From the NCBI RefSeq assembly GCF_001517105.1, contig NZ_LPVF01000013.1, positions 280,899 through 344,898 of the forward strand: a stretch of DNA of 64,000 bases, given 5' to 3'. How positions within the stretch are numbered: position 1 is the first letter of the stretch; each line of letters begins with the position of its first letter. This document shows, one piece after another, positions 39,309 to 47,131 of the stretch. The stretch comes from Bacillus halotolerans. GTDB lineage: Bacteria > Bacillota > Bacilli > Bacillales > Bacillaceae. The translations under genes were made by a program, and so were the position numbers. The notes under the pieces were generated by a model. That model was given only the letters and a program-made list of their open reading frames with translations, ran no database searches and was not told the origin of the DNA.

Positions 39309-40214
39309 TTGAAAAGATTCCTTTTAGCCGTCGGCGCTGTCTTGGCAGCATTAGCTGCTATCGGTATTTGCTTCACAAATATCATTATGTTTATAAAGAA
39401 AAAAACCGACGAAGAGATTATGAAAAGAGAAACAGATGACGGGCATGATGTATTTGAATGGTTTGAACGCATGGAGAAAACGGCTTTTGTGATTCCATCG
39501 GCTTACGGATATGATATAAAAGGCTACTATGCTACACCGCACGATACATCAAATACAATGATCATCTGCCACGGTGTGACCGTGAATGTATTAAATTCTC
39601 TCAAATATATGGATTTATTTCTTGATCTCGGCTGGAATGTGCTGATTTACGATCATCGCCGGCATGGACAAAGCGGCGGAAAGACTACAAGCTATGGTTT
39701 TTATGAAAAGGATGATTTACACGAGGTCGTCAAATGGGTGAAAGAAAAAACCGGTAACCGCGGATTGGTCGGAATTCATGGTGAATCAATGGGAGCAGTG
39801 ACTGCTCTGCTGTATGCAGGGGCACATCCTGACGATGGCGCTGATTTTTATATTGCCGATTGCCCGTTTGCAAGCTTTGAGGAACAGCTTGCGTATCGCC
39901 TGAAAGCGGAATACCGGCTGCCTTCCTGGCCGATTCTTCCCATTGCCGACTCCTTTTTGCGGTTCAGGGACGGCTACCGCGCACGCGATGTATCTCCTCT
40001 TGCCGTCATCGAAACGATCGAAAAGCCGGTCCTCTTTATTCACAGCAGGCACGATGATTATATTCCTGTTACTGCAACCGAGCGGCTTTATAAAAAAAAG
40101 CCCGGTCCAAAGGAACTCTATATTGCTGAAGCTGGAGAACACGCCATGTCGTATACAAAAAACCGGGACACGTATCGAAAAACCGTGCAAGCCTTTTTAG
40201 ACAAAATAACGTAA
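39309..40214 (+). CDS. yqkD: YqkD, membrane-anchored alpha/beta hydrolase
   Basis: The 301-residue protein has one N-terminal hydrophobic span (about residues 3-24), then an alpha/beta-hydrolase fold: oxyanion segment ICHGVT, nucleophile Ser in HGESMGA, Asp in HSRHDDYIP and His in GEHAMSY. Substrate unknown. The start is a TTG at 39309, 8 bases after AAAGGTG; a GTG four codons earlier overlaps that site. It ends a few residues earlier than B. subtilis YqkD as I remember it. Confidence 0.9.
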   Translation: MKRFLLAVGAVLAALAAIGICFTNIIMFIKKKTDEEIMKRETDDGHDVFEWFERMEKTAFVIPSAYGYDIKGYYATPHDTSNTMIICHGVTVNVLNSLKYMDLFLDLGWNVLIYDHRRHGQSGGKTTSYGFYEKDDLHEVVKWVKEKTGNRGLVGIHGESMGAVTALLYAGAHPDDGADFYIADCPFASFEEQLAYRLKAEYRLPSWPILPIADSFLRFRDGYRARDVSPLAVIETIEKPVLFIHSRHDDYIPVTATERLYKKKPGPKELYIAEAGEHAMSYTKNRDTYRKTVQAFLDKIT

Positions 40215-40246
40215 AAAGCGAAAGGCCCCTATCGGCCTTTCGCTTT
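40214..40246. terminator. Bidirectional terminator between yqkD and yqkC
   Basis: AAAAGCGAAAGGCC and GGCCTTTCGCTTTT form a strong stem, with short A and T flanks, between convergent genes. Confidence 0.88.
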
Positions 40247-40250
40247 TCCA

Positions 40251-40490
40251 TCATAAAACGTCGGTGATGCCATCCATATGTTCACTGATCCATTCAATCG
40301 CAAGGTCTATCGTAGTAAACTCCTGCGCTTCAAATGTCATTTCATCCTGCAAAAGCCAAACATCCTTCTCGACGGATTGCGCTCCTCCGATTGACCAATG
40401 CAGCAGGGTGTAGGGATGGTTTTTGTTCAGAAAGGATACCCACGTTTTATTCTGTGCTGTATTCTTAATTGACTTCAGCTTTTGTTCCAC
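40251..40490 (-). CDS. yqkC: YqkC, small protein of unknown function
   Basis: The 79-residue soluble protein has a mixed alpha/beta character, with [19 protein letters not shown] and a C-terminal acidic helix. No known motif is visible. It is the last gene of the polYB-yqjX-yqjY-yqjZ-yqkA-yqkB-yqkC run, 13 bases after yqkB, and is bounded by a strong terminator. Its place in an SOS-controlled cluster does not in itself assign a role. Confidence 0.85.
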   Translation of the reverse strand: MEQKLKSIKNTAQNKTWVSFLNKNHPYTLLHWSIGGAQSVEKDVWLLQDEMTFEAQEFTTIDLAIEWISEHMDGITDVL

Positions 40491-40503
40491 GTTTCGTGTC
40501 TCC

Positions 40504-40827
40504 CTACTTTACTAATATGCTCATTCTTGGACTGAGCATTTGAGCCGGACTTTTCAGCGCCAGCGTTTTGGCTTTTTCATTGTAATCGATTGTCATTTGA
40601 TCGTCAAAAAACACTTTTTGCGACGACTGGATATATAGCGGAATGCCGTTCGTTTCCAGCTGCTCACACTGTCCCGCTAATTCCTCTGTCACCCAGATGG
40701 TCGGTACACCGCTTACTGCGCAGCCGCATCCTTCAGCGTCATAACGGAGCTGTGCCTTTTTTCCCGGGTTGGCGTCAAGCGCCTGCTGCAGTGCCTGTTT
40801 TGCTGCATCTGTCACATGAATGTTCAT
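40504..40827 (-). CDS. yqkB: YqkB, HesB/IscA-like iron-sulfur assembly family protein
   Basis: The 107-residue protein has the small beta-rich fold of the FeS-biogenesis (HesB-like) family. A Cys-Gly-Cys pair is at residues 34-36 (EGCGCAVSG), but the usual third, C-terminal cysteine of classic IscA is absent, so iron-sulfur carrying is uncertain. The start overlaps the yqkA stop in ATGA (40824-40827). Confidence 0.88.
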   Translation of the reverse strand: MNIHVTDAAKQALQQALDANPGKKAQLRYDAEGCGCAVSGVPTIWVTEELAGQCEQLETNGIPLYIQSSQKVFFDDQMTIDYNEKAKTLALKSPAQMLSPRMSILVK

Positions 40828-41855
40828 AAGGTGAAACCCCCGTTTTTTTCATTTTCGCTATTGTAGCACACCACGCGTCCGTTCGCATTGTTTCTGCCTT
40901 TTTTCCACCGCTTCGCTTTTTCTTCTGCAGCCTTGATCCAATCGTTTTTTCCCTGTATGTACGGCTTGATATTGTCCGGATACTGGGCCGCCAGCTGTTT
41001 TTTGAGCGAGGCGTATTCATTCGCTATTTCCGGATGAGCTGTGAGATAATCTCTGAACACCAAATGCCGTTCAATAGCAGGATGCCCTCCTTCATAAATA
41101 TGGACATGATGGGTACGCTTATTTCCGCCCTTTTGAAAATAGCGTCTGCCAATCATGCCGTTTTCTCCTTTCGGCATATAGCCGAGCTCCGCCATTTTCG
41201 AATCATATTGGTTCACGGCCGCGATATCCTTTACTGCAATCAGGATATCAATGACCGGCTTTGCCGCCATATTTGGTATCGATGTGCTTCCGACATGATG
41301 CACGTCAATGATCTCCGGGCCGAGCACAAGCTTCAGACGATCTTTTTCCTCTCTGAACAGCCTTGCCCATTCTTCATTGTAGTGAACGACTTCAACCTTT
41401 CTTTTCGGATAGAGATGAAAGACTGACAGAAAAAGCCCCTCTGACGCTTTGACGGTTTTCGTCTTTACAAACCCTGCCTGCGTATACAGCGACACGGCCG
41501 GGCTGTTTTTCTCGGCTGTTACGACCTCGATTTTCTCAGCGTCTTCGTTCTGATCAATAACAAATTGCACGAGTGCTCGTCCGATGCCTTTTCTGAAACC
41601 GTCGGGATGCACAACAAGCCTGCAAATTGTCAGCTCATGCATAAACTTCTCGTATGAAATGACACCGAGCAGTTTCCCGTCTTCCCGGTATCCCGCAAAT
41701 TGCTCCTGAGAGGCTCTGATATCCTCAGCTTTTTCGTGTAAAGCAGGGATTCCGTCAAAACCGATAAGCTCCGCTTCTTTTACATAAGCTGGCTTTTGAA
41801 CGTCAATAATCTCACGCGATACAGCCTCTTCCTTATGCTGAAGAAATGCAATCAT
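40824..41855 (-). CDS. yqkA: YqkA, fusion of GNAT acetyltransferase and GrpB-type nucleotidyltransferase-fold domain
   Basis: The 343-residue protein has two parts. The N-terminal part (about 1-165) is a GNAT domain with the acetyl-CoA signature FRKGIGRALV near residue 86. The C-terminal part (about 172-340) belongs to the GrpB/UPF0157 family, with VHHVGSTSIPNMAAKPVIDILI, which resembles a nucleotidyltransferase active site. Neither substrate is known. It overlaps yqjZ upstream and yqkB downstream, each by 4 bases, so all three are translationally coupled. Confidence 0.9.
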   Translation of the reverse strand: MIAFLQHKEEAVSREIIDVQKPAYVKEAELIGFDGIPALHEKAEDIRASQEQFAGYREDGKLLGVISYEKFMHELTICRLVVHPDGFRKGIGRALVQFVIDQNEDAEKIEVVTAEKNSPAVSLYTQAGFVKTKTVKASEGLFLSVFHLYPKRKVEVVHYNEEWARLFREEKDRLKLVLGPEIIDVHHVGSTSIPNMAAKPVIDILIAVKDIAAVNQYDSKMAELGYMPKGENGMIGRRYFQKGGNKRTHHVHIYEGGHPAIERHLVFRDYLTAHPEIANEYASLKKQLAAQYPDNIKPYIQGKNDWIKAAEEKAKRWKKGRNNANGRVVCYNSENEKNGGFTL

Positions 41856-42190
41856 TTGTTTTCTCCTGAAAACAGCCGCTGCTTCTCGACTTTGGTGACG
41901 CGGATCGCATACGATTCATACCATACGCTTTTTCCTTTCTCTTTCGCTGCCTGGTGTTCGGTGTGATGCTTCCAATGATTGATTGCGTCCATACTCTCCC
42001 AATAGGAAACTGTGATGCCGGTTCCATCCGCTCCGCGAACGCTTTCCACACCTAAAAATCCGGGCTGGCTCGCCGCAAGCGAAACCATCCGCTCTGCTGT
42101 TTCTCCATACGCTTCGTCATTTTCACTTTTGACAGAAGAAAAGATAACAGCATAATAAGGGGGCTCAGGTGTTTTTGATAAAAAATCCAT
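41852..42190 (-). CDS. yqjZ: YqjZ, antibiotic-biosynthesis-monooxygenase-fold protein
   Basis: The 112-residue protein has the dimeric alpha/beta barrel (ABM) fold pattern, with VSLAASQPGFLGVESVRG and ISYWES-type segment (VSYWESMDAINHWKHH). Such proteins include heme oxygenases and quinol monooxygenases, but the specific activity is unknown. It starts 12 bases after yqjY and overlaps yqkA by 4 bases. LexA-controlled cluster membership in B. subtilis is known. Confidence 0.9.
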   Translation of the reverse strand: MDFLSKTPEPPYYAVIFSSVKSENDEAYGETAERMVSLAASQPGFLGVESVRGADGTGITVSYWESMDAINHWKHHTEHQAAKEKGKSVWYESYAIRVTKVEKQRLFSGENK

Positions 42191-42202
42191 AGCGGTTCCT
42201 CC

Positions 42203-42673
42203 TCATATGTACTTCACAAAAAGAACCCTGTCCTGGCCCGGTCCATCGTAATTTGCAAATACTGAGATGCCATTCACTGTTTTGCTGCCTTTTTCAATTT
42301 CAAATCCCAGTCTTGTATGATACGCGATTGACACCTTATTTACCGGGGACGTCACGCACTTTACCCGGGTGCATCCCCTCTTCTTAACTGCTTCAATAAA
42401 CACATCGTATAATTGTTTTCCAATTTGCATTTTTCTGAAATCCGGATGCACACCGGAAAAATGGATGTATGCCGTTACAGGATCTGATTGCGATTGAAAT
42501 CCGATTAAAAATCCAGTCATGCTGTTATGTTCATGTGTGATAAAGCTGGTGTCCTGAAAATGTTCAAAAAATAATCGCGGGAGCTTTTCTTTCAGCTGCC
42601 TGCCGCCCCACCATTCATTCATTACAGACGTTACCATTTCATAATCTGAAGACGTGATTGTTCGAATATCCAT
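42203..42673 (-). CDS. yqjY: YqjY, GNAT-family acetyltransferase
   Basis: The 156-residue protein is a GNAT acetyltransferase: [16 protein letters not shown] (about residue 75) is the acetyl-CoA loop, and [16 protein letters not shown] is the characteristic motif B. The C-terminus ends with a hydrophobic strand. Substrate unknown. It lies between yqjX and yqjZ, about 185 bases after yqjX, past a hairpin. Confidence 0.9.
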   Translation of the reverse strand: MDIRTITSSDYEMVTSVMNEWWGGRQLKEKLPRLFFEHFQDTSFITHEHNSMTGFLIGFQSQSDPVTAYIHFSGVHPDFRKMQIGKQLYDVFIEAVKKRGCTRVKCVTSPVNKVSIAYHTRLGFEIEKGSKTVNGISVFANYDGPGQDRVLFVKYI

Positions 42674-42828
42674 TACGATTTGATCTCCCTCCGTCTGGCA
42701 AAACGAATGTCTCTTTTTTTCTCACAATATAAAAATTATATTTTGCCTGACTGGAATTGTAAATGCCTTCTTTTCTGTATCATACGTTTCCAGACTGCTG
42801 ACGGAACAATGTTTGCTATTTTCACATC

Positions 42829-42853
42829 TAGTTCTCCCCCTCCAGGAGGGGGA
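42829..42853 (-). other. Strong hairpin without a T tract between yqjX and yqjY
   Basis: GTTCCCCCTCC and GGAGGGGGAAC-like arms form a stem immediately after the yqjX stop. On the minus strand no T run follows, so it may protect or attenuate mRNA rather than terminate transcription. Confidence 0.55.
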
Positions 42854-42857
42854 ACAT

Positions 42858-43196
42858 TTACAGAAAAATATCAAGCACCTGATCAAGTCTCAGCTTACAG
42901 AGCTTGCCGGCGTCTCCTTTTATCCACACTGTTTTTTCAAATTCCTCATAGCGGCAGATTTTCCCGTTGCAGGTGACAATTTCGCCATCCTGAAAGCAGC
43001 TGACAGTAATATCCTGAGCAAATTCCATTGCCATGCAAAGCGTTTGGTTCATCTCCTCCAGCTTATCCGAATCAAGGATTGGCCTTTGCAGCTTCTGTTT
43101 ATGGTGTTTTCTCTCAAGCAGGCTTTGTTTATGTTCAGGCAGAAACATTCGGCTTCCTTCCCACAGCAGATTGCCTCTTTTTAAATGCTCATTCAT
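42858..43196 (-). CDS. yqjX: YqjX, YolD-like protein
   Basis: The 112-residue protein is a YolD-family member, with the core LPEHKQSLLERKHH and a beta-rich C-terminal half. YolD proteins are usually encoded next to Y-family DNA polymerases (UvrX, YqjW) and are thought to assist or limit them, but their function is not proven. The ATG overlaps the polYB stop by 4 bases, so the two are translationally coupled. Confidence 0.92.
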   Translation of the reverse strand: MNEHLKRGNLLWEGSRMFLPEHKQSLLERKHHKQKLQRPILDSDKLEEMNQTLCMAMEFAQDITVSCFQDGEIVTCNGKICRYEEFEKTVWIKGDAGKLCKLRLDQVLDIFL

Positions 43197-44431
43197 TTAT
43201 AATGCCCTCCTATTTTAGCCGCTCGTTCAAACGCCTGGCCTGCCGCTGTCAGTGAGGCCGCCCTGATGATCGCCGTGTCGCCGAACCGGTTTTTAATCCC
43301 GTCCATCACATAGCCGAGGCTCATCTTCTTTGCATAATCCTGAAATAAATTAAGCTGCCATACTTCATCAGATGAGAGCTGAGAGAGATTGACCCCGAGG
43401 CGGCGGACAGGCTTCCCGTCCCAAAACTTGAGAAACAGTCTGCATACAGCCTGGTACACATCCTGCGTAGAATTGGTCGGTTCCGCCAGCTTCACTTGCC
43501 GGTTGAAGCCGGTCGGCAAATCAAAGTCAGCCCCCCTGCAGCTCACCGAAACCGTCTGCCCCATCATCCCGGCGTTTCGGCTTCGCCTGCATACCTCTTC
43601 ACTCAGCTCCAGCAGAACGACCTTTATTTCTTTGTCAAAGTGTTCATAGTCTTTCGGGAGTGTCATTCCGTGGCCAATCGCTTTTTGTCCGTCCAGCGAT
43701 GCCGTTGACACAGGAGAATAGTCGATTCCGTTCGCCGTCATCCACAGCACGTGTCCGTTAATGCCCCATTTCTTTTTTAAAAGCTCGAGCGGAAAAACCG
43801 CAAGCCCGCCGATCGTGCTGATGCCCATTCGATTCAAATGATGTTTCATCCGGCTCCCGACGCCAAACATACTCCCCACCGGAAGCGGCCACATCTCGGT
43901 TTTCATATTTTCTTTCGTTAACGTGAAAATACCGTTCTTATTCTTTTTGGCAAAATTGTCACACGCGATTTTGGCAAGCGCTTTATTAGGGCCGATTCCG
44001 ACCCGGGCATAAATGCCGACCTCCCGCATGATTCTGTCCTGAATGCTTTTAGCAATTTCCTCGGGCGCCCCAAACAGCTTCTGGCTGCCTGTGATATCCA
44101 TGAACTGCTCATCAATGGAATAGGGCTCCACGAGATCTGTATATTCCTCTAAAATGGCGGTGATTTGCAGCGATACATCAATATACCGCTGCATACGAGG
44201 CCGGAGCACAACAGCTTCAGGGCACTTTTCCTGCGCTTCCCACAGGCGTGAGGCATTGGCTACCCCTTTTTGTTTCGCCAGCGGGCATGCAGCCAATACA
44301 ACTCCGCCCCGCCTTTCCGGATCACCCGAAACAATCACCGGCTGATTTTTCAAATGTGGATTTTCCGCTTTCTCTACAGATGCATAAAACGATTGCATGT
44401 CAACGAGAAAAATCACTTTTTCTTTCATCAT
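43193..44431 (-). CDS. polYB: PolYB (YqjW), SOS-induced Y-family DNA polymerase V-like
   Basis: The 412-residue translesion polymerase has the palm Asp in FLVDMQSFYASVE (Asp11), the catalytic SIDE(Q) segment PYSIDEQFMDI and a helix-hairpin-helix around FGVGSRMKHHLNRMG. The C-terminal little-finger domain and tail are present. The ATG at 44431 follows AGAGGTG; a second ATG at 44428 is equally usable. It heads a seven-gene run and has two LexA boxes upstream. Confidence 0.95.
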   Translation of the reverse strand: MMKEKVIFLVDMQSFYASVEKAENPHLKNQPVIVSGDPERRGGVVLAACPLAKQKGVANASRLWEAQEKCPEAVVLRPRMQRYIDVSLQITAILEEYTDLVEPYSIDEQFMDITGSQKLFGAPEEIAKSIQDRIMREVGIYARVGIGPNKALAKIACDNFAKKNKNGIFTLTKENMKTEMWPLPVGSMFGVGSRMKHHLNRMGISTIGGLAVFPLELLKKKWGINGHVLWMTANGIDYSPVSTASLDGQKAIGHGMTLPKDYEHFDKEIKVVLLELSEEVCRRSRNAGMMGQTVSVSCRGADFDLPTGFNRQVKLAEPTNSTQDVYQAVCRLFLKFWDGKPVRRLGVNLSQLSSDEVWQLNLFQDYAKKMSLGYVMDGIKNRFGDTAIIRAASLTAAGQAFERAAKIGGHYK

Positions 44432-44445
44432 ACACACCTCTAAAA

Positions 44446-44459
44446 AGAACTTATGTTCG
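44446..44459. promoter_or_regulatory. LexA (DinR) box 1, polYB/yqzH intergenic region
   Basis: On the minus strand CGAACATAAGTTCT fits CGAAC-N4-GTTCG except for one base. It lies 15 bases upstream of polYB. Confidence 0.85.
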
Positions 44460-44475
44460 CTTTCACTATTATATG

Positions 44476-44489
44476 CGAAAATATGTTCG
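44476..44489. promoter_or_regulatory. LexA (DinR) box 2, polYB/yqzH intergenic region
   Basis: CGAAAATATGTTCG fits CGAAC-N4-GTTCG except for one base. With box 1, its centre-to-centre distance is 30 bases, so one LexA dimer per divergent promoter is possible. Confidence 0.8.
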
Positions 44490-44598
44490 ATTTATACTGG
44501 TAAATGATTCTTGTCTGACAGAAAATATGATGCAAGGGTTTGAGAGAAGGAAAACATTTAGTAGAATGAAAGCGAACCATAAAGATAGGAGAGTCAAA

Positions 44599-44805
44599 AT
44601 GGAGAAATTTGTTGAAAAAATGCTGGGACAGGCATTGCGCCAATACGGCCGAAATGTTGCCGTTGATCCGTTAAGCCCGTATGAAAAACAAAGCCTGAAA
44701 GCTGCTTTAGAGGAAAGACAAAATGAAGATCCAGATGAGGACCTGCATGCGCATATAGAGGATATCATTTATGACTACGTCACAAACCAAGGGCTGTTTT
44801 CTTAG
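44599..44805 (+). CDS. yqzH: YqzH, small SOS-associated protein
   Basis: The 68-residue acidic, helical protein begins MEKFVEKMLGQALRQYG and ends DYVTNQGLFS. It matches B. subtilis YqzH, a LexA-controlled gene of unknown function. The ATG follows TAGGAGAG at proper distance. It is divergent from polYB and shares the region with the two LexA boxes. Confidence 0.9.
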   Translation: MEKFVEKMLGQALRQYGRNVAVDPLSPYEKQSLKAALEERQNEDPDEDLHAHIEDIIYDYVTNQGLFS

Positions 44806-45332
44806 TGTCATGCACCTTCATTGTTGAGAAATTTCGTATATCTGTTTGCGTATGGCCAGAAGGGACGCCGCTGATATCGACGGGAAGCGCCCCTTCTCAT
44901 ATAGGGGCGCTCAAGCCCATCAGCATAAACTTTAGCCTGATGCCCCGTCTCACTCAGCATTTCAGGAACCCCGCCGATATGAGCTACAGCCTGATAGGTC
45001 AACGTCTTTAAACGGAAATCCGTTTGATTCTCCCGCATTCCTGATGTCTTTAAACTGCCCGGGCATTTCTGCTGAATGAGAATTGCACTTTCATGGTGAG
45101 TTATAAGCGCCGGACAAAAAATCCGAGTACTTCAACCTCTGCTTCAACGGCGTAAACGCCATCGTCAACCGTGAAACATGAACCATTCAAAAACAAAGGT
45201 CATCCTGCGCACCCATAGTGTAATACAATCCCTTATAAACCGGTAAGTAAAAATATTTAATCCTCCGTTGGATAAGGAAATTTTTTCATGTATGATAGAA
45301 AAAGATCTTACTAACAGGAGAGAACAATAGAC
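44806..45332. other. Region between yqzH and yqjV without a supported gene
   Basis: A 76-codon minus frame (44808-45038) lacks a ribosome site and recognisable domain. Neighbouring minus frames contain a stretch TVDDGVYAVEAEVEVLG (near 45168-45110) and, in the first frame, AHIGGVPEMLSETGHQAKVY; both look protein-like but are interrupted by stops and frame changes. An inverted repeat GCGCCCC/GGGGCGC lies at 44887-44911. It could be a decayed gene; I cannot name its family. Confidence 0.35.
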
Positions 45333-46562
45333 ATGAAGACATGGAAAGATATCCACCCAATCAGCTGGACAATTATTATCGGAACCATTTTTGGCAGGAT
45401 GGCAACATCGATGAGCATTCCGTTTTTAGCGATTTATTTAACATCTGTCCAAGGCGCATCAGCGTCCTACGCGGGGCTTGTCATTGCGGCGAGCTCATCA
45501 GTCGGTATCATTGCAAGCTTTTATGGCGGATATATCTCGGACAAATTCGGCAGAAAGAACATGATGCTTGTATCCATTTTCGGCTGGATGCTGGTGTTTG
45601 CAGGGTTTGCGGCCGCTTCTCACCTCTGGGTATTTTTTGTGGTAAATGCGTTAAACGGACTTTGTAAATCACTGTTTGAACCTGCTTCAAAAGCTTTGCT
45701 GTCAGATATGACAGAAGAAAAAACAAGATTGCTGGTTTTTAATTTACGGTATGCAGCCATTAATATCGGCGTTGTCTTCGGCCCTGTGCTCGGTCTGTAC
45801 TTTGGTTCATCACAATCTACCGCTCCTTTTTTGGTGCCCGCGGTGATTTATGGGATGTACGGTGTCATCCTTGCCATCCAATTTAAAAAGCATCCACCCG
45901 CGACATTAGAACAATCCAGAAATCTGAACGTTCGGGAAGCGTTTATGGTAACGCAAAAGGACCGTCTTTTTACAGTTGCTCTTATCGGCATTACACTATG
46001 CAGCTTCGGCTATTCGCAGTTCAGCTCTACATTCCCGCAATATATGGCGCAAAATCCTTTTATCGAAAATGGGACAAAATTGTACGGCTTGATGCTGACA
46101 TTAAACGCAATTGTTGTTTTGGCAACACAGTTTCCCATCGTCCACCTTGGTAAACGGTTTTCGCCGCTTTGCTCCCTGATGCTCGGCAATATCATGATCA
46201 GCGCCAGCATGATGATCCTTACCATGTCACACGGGGTTTCTTCACTTGTTATCATTGTGATTGCATTTACAATTGGAGAAGTGCTCTTATTCTGTATGAT
46301 GGATTTGTTTGTAGACCAGATTGCAAAACCCGGATTAAAAGGAACGTATTTCGGAGCGATCGGCTTTTCGCAGTTTGGGAATGTGATTGGCCCTTGGGCC
46401 GGCGGCTTATGTATAGATGCATTTGGTGCCGGGCATCCAAGTTCCATTTTTTCTGTCCTTAGCGGCATCACCCTGCTTGGCCTGCCGTTTTTAGTGTTTG
46501 CCTATCGGAGGATGAAAGCGGGAATCACTGAGCAGCAACCCGGACTGGGGAAGCCGCTTTAA
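45333..46562 (+). CDS. yqjV: YqjV, major facilitator superfamily transporter
   Basis: The 409-residue protein has 12 hydrophobic spans in two halves, with the MFS motif GGYISDKFGRKN between spans 2 and 3 (about residues 69-80). It is a putative drug or small-molecule exporter; the substrate is unknown. The ATG follows AGGAGAG. It lies alone on the plus strand, followed by yqjU after 53 bases. Confidence 0.92.
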   Translation: MKTWKDIHPISWTIIIGTIFGRMATSMSIPFLAIYLTSVQGASASYAGLVIAASSSVGIIASFYGGYISDKFGRKNMMLVSIFGWMLVFAGFAAASHLWVFFVVNALNGLCKSLFEPASKALLSDMTEEKTRLLVFNLRYAAINIGVVFGPVLGLYFGSSQSTAPFLVPAVIYGMYGVILAIQFKKHPPATLEQSRNLNVREAFMVTQKDRLFTVALIGITLCSFGYSQFSSTFPQYMAQNPFIENGTKLYGLMLTLNAIVVLATQFPIVHLGKRFSPLCSLMLGNIMISASMMILTMSHGVSSLVIIVIAFTIGEVLLFCMMDLFVDQIAKPGLKGTYFGAIGFSQFGNVIGPWAGGLCIDAFGAGHPSSIFSVLSGITLLGLPFLVFAYRRMKAGITEQQPGLGKPL

Positions 46563-46571
46563 CACAAGAAG

Positions 46572-46596
46572 ACGGGAGAGAATCGCTCTCTCCCGC
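46572..46596 (+). other. Inverted repeat between yqjV and yqjU
   Basis: CGGGAGAGA and TCTCTCCCG form a 9-base-pair stem, without a T run on the plus strand. It overlies the region just before the yqjU ribosome site and might influence its translation. Confidence 0.45.
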
Positions 46597-46615
46597 AAAA
46601 ACGAGGTGATGAAAT

Positions 46616-46777
46616 ATGAATATAGGTGATATCATGTTTCAGCTGATCGTATTTTTCATGTTTGCCGCTGTTATCTCGGCGGCTGTGATCGGCTCTACAT
46701 ATGCGAAAAACCGTAAAGCACAGCTGGACCGAATCGAAAAAAAGCTTAACAGCATGTCCGAAGACCAAAACGATTAA
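46616..46777 (+). CDS. yqjU: YqjU, small single-span membrane protein
   Basis: The 53-residue product has one hydrophobic segment (about residues 6-28) and then a basic, coiled-coil-like tail (NRKAQLDRIEKKLNSMSED). The tail resembles the short membrane peptides related to DUF4083. The ATG follows GAGGTGAT at proper distance. The stop overlaps the stop of the convergent yqjT remnant. It is somewhat shorter than B. subtilis YqjU as I recall it. Confidence 0.85.
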   Translation: MNIGDIMFQLIVFFMFAAVISAAVIGSTYAKNRKAQLDRIEKKLNSMSEDQND

Positions 46778-47131
46778 CCGCTTGGGGCAACGAGCTCTAC
46801 CTTGATCCGGTCAGGGTCCTCGCAATAGACTGCATAATGCCCGTCTCCTCCGGCAAAAGGATGCCAGTCTCGGTACAGCACACGATAGCCTTTCGCCATC
46901 AATTTTTCAGTCATCAGGTCGACTTGAAGCTTGATTTCAGCATGAAACGCGAGATGGTTCAGGCCGACACGGCACCTGTGATATTTCGGCTCTAGACATT
47001 CTTCTTTTGCCTGAACAATCACAAGGTAAAAGTGATCTTTCTTCCAGCTGATGCCGGAACTCCATTTTGAAACTCTTTATAGCCGCTTCCAAATCGGAGA
47101 CATACAGTTCAATATGGTGCATAATGATCAC
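46774..47131 (-). pseudogene. yqjT: yqjT remnant, glyoxalase-fold protein broken by deletions
   Basis: The beginning (HHIELYVSDLEA) and the end (HRCRVGLNHLAFHAE, VLYRDWHPFAGGDGHYAVYCEDPDRIKVELV) are typical of a vicinal-oxygen-chelate (glyoxalase-like) protein of about 128 residues. After the LEA codons, the part that should encode about a dozen residues of the first helix is missing, and the frame changes; further on, a second frame change is needed at CAAAATGG (near 47067) before the C-terminal half. The frame cannot be repaired by one base. The remnant ends at the yqjU stop and its start overlaps coaA. Confidence 0.75.

Noticed and set aside
44808..45038. 76-codon minus-strand ORF as a real gene
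   Set aside because: No ribosome site, no recognised domain, and adjacent protein-like fragments in other frames suggest decay rather than a functional gene.
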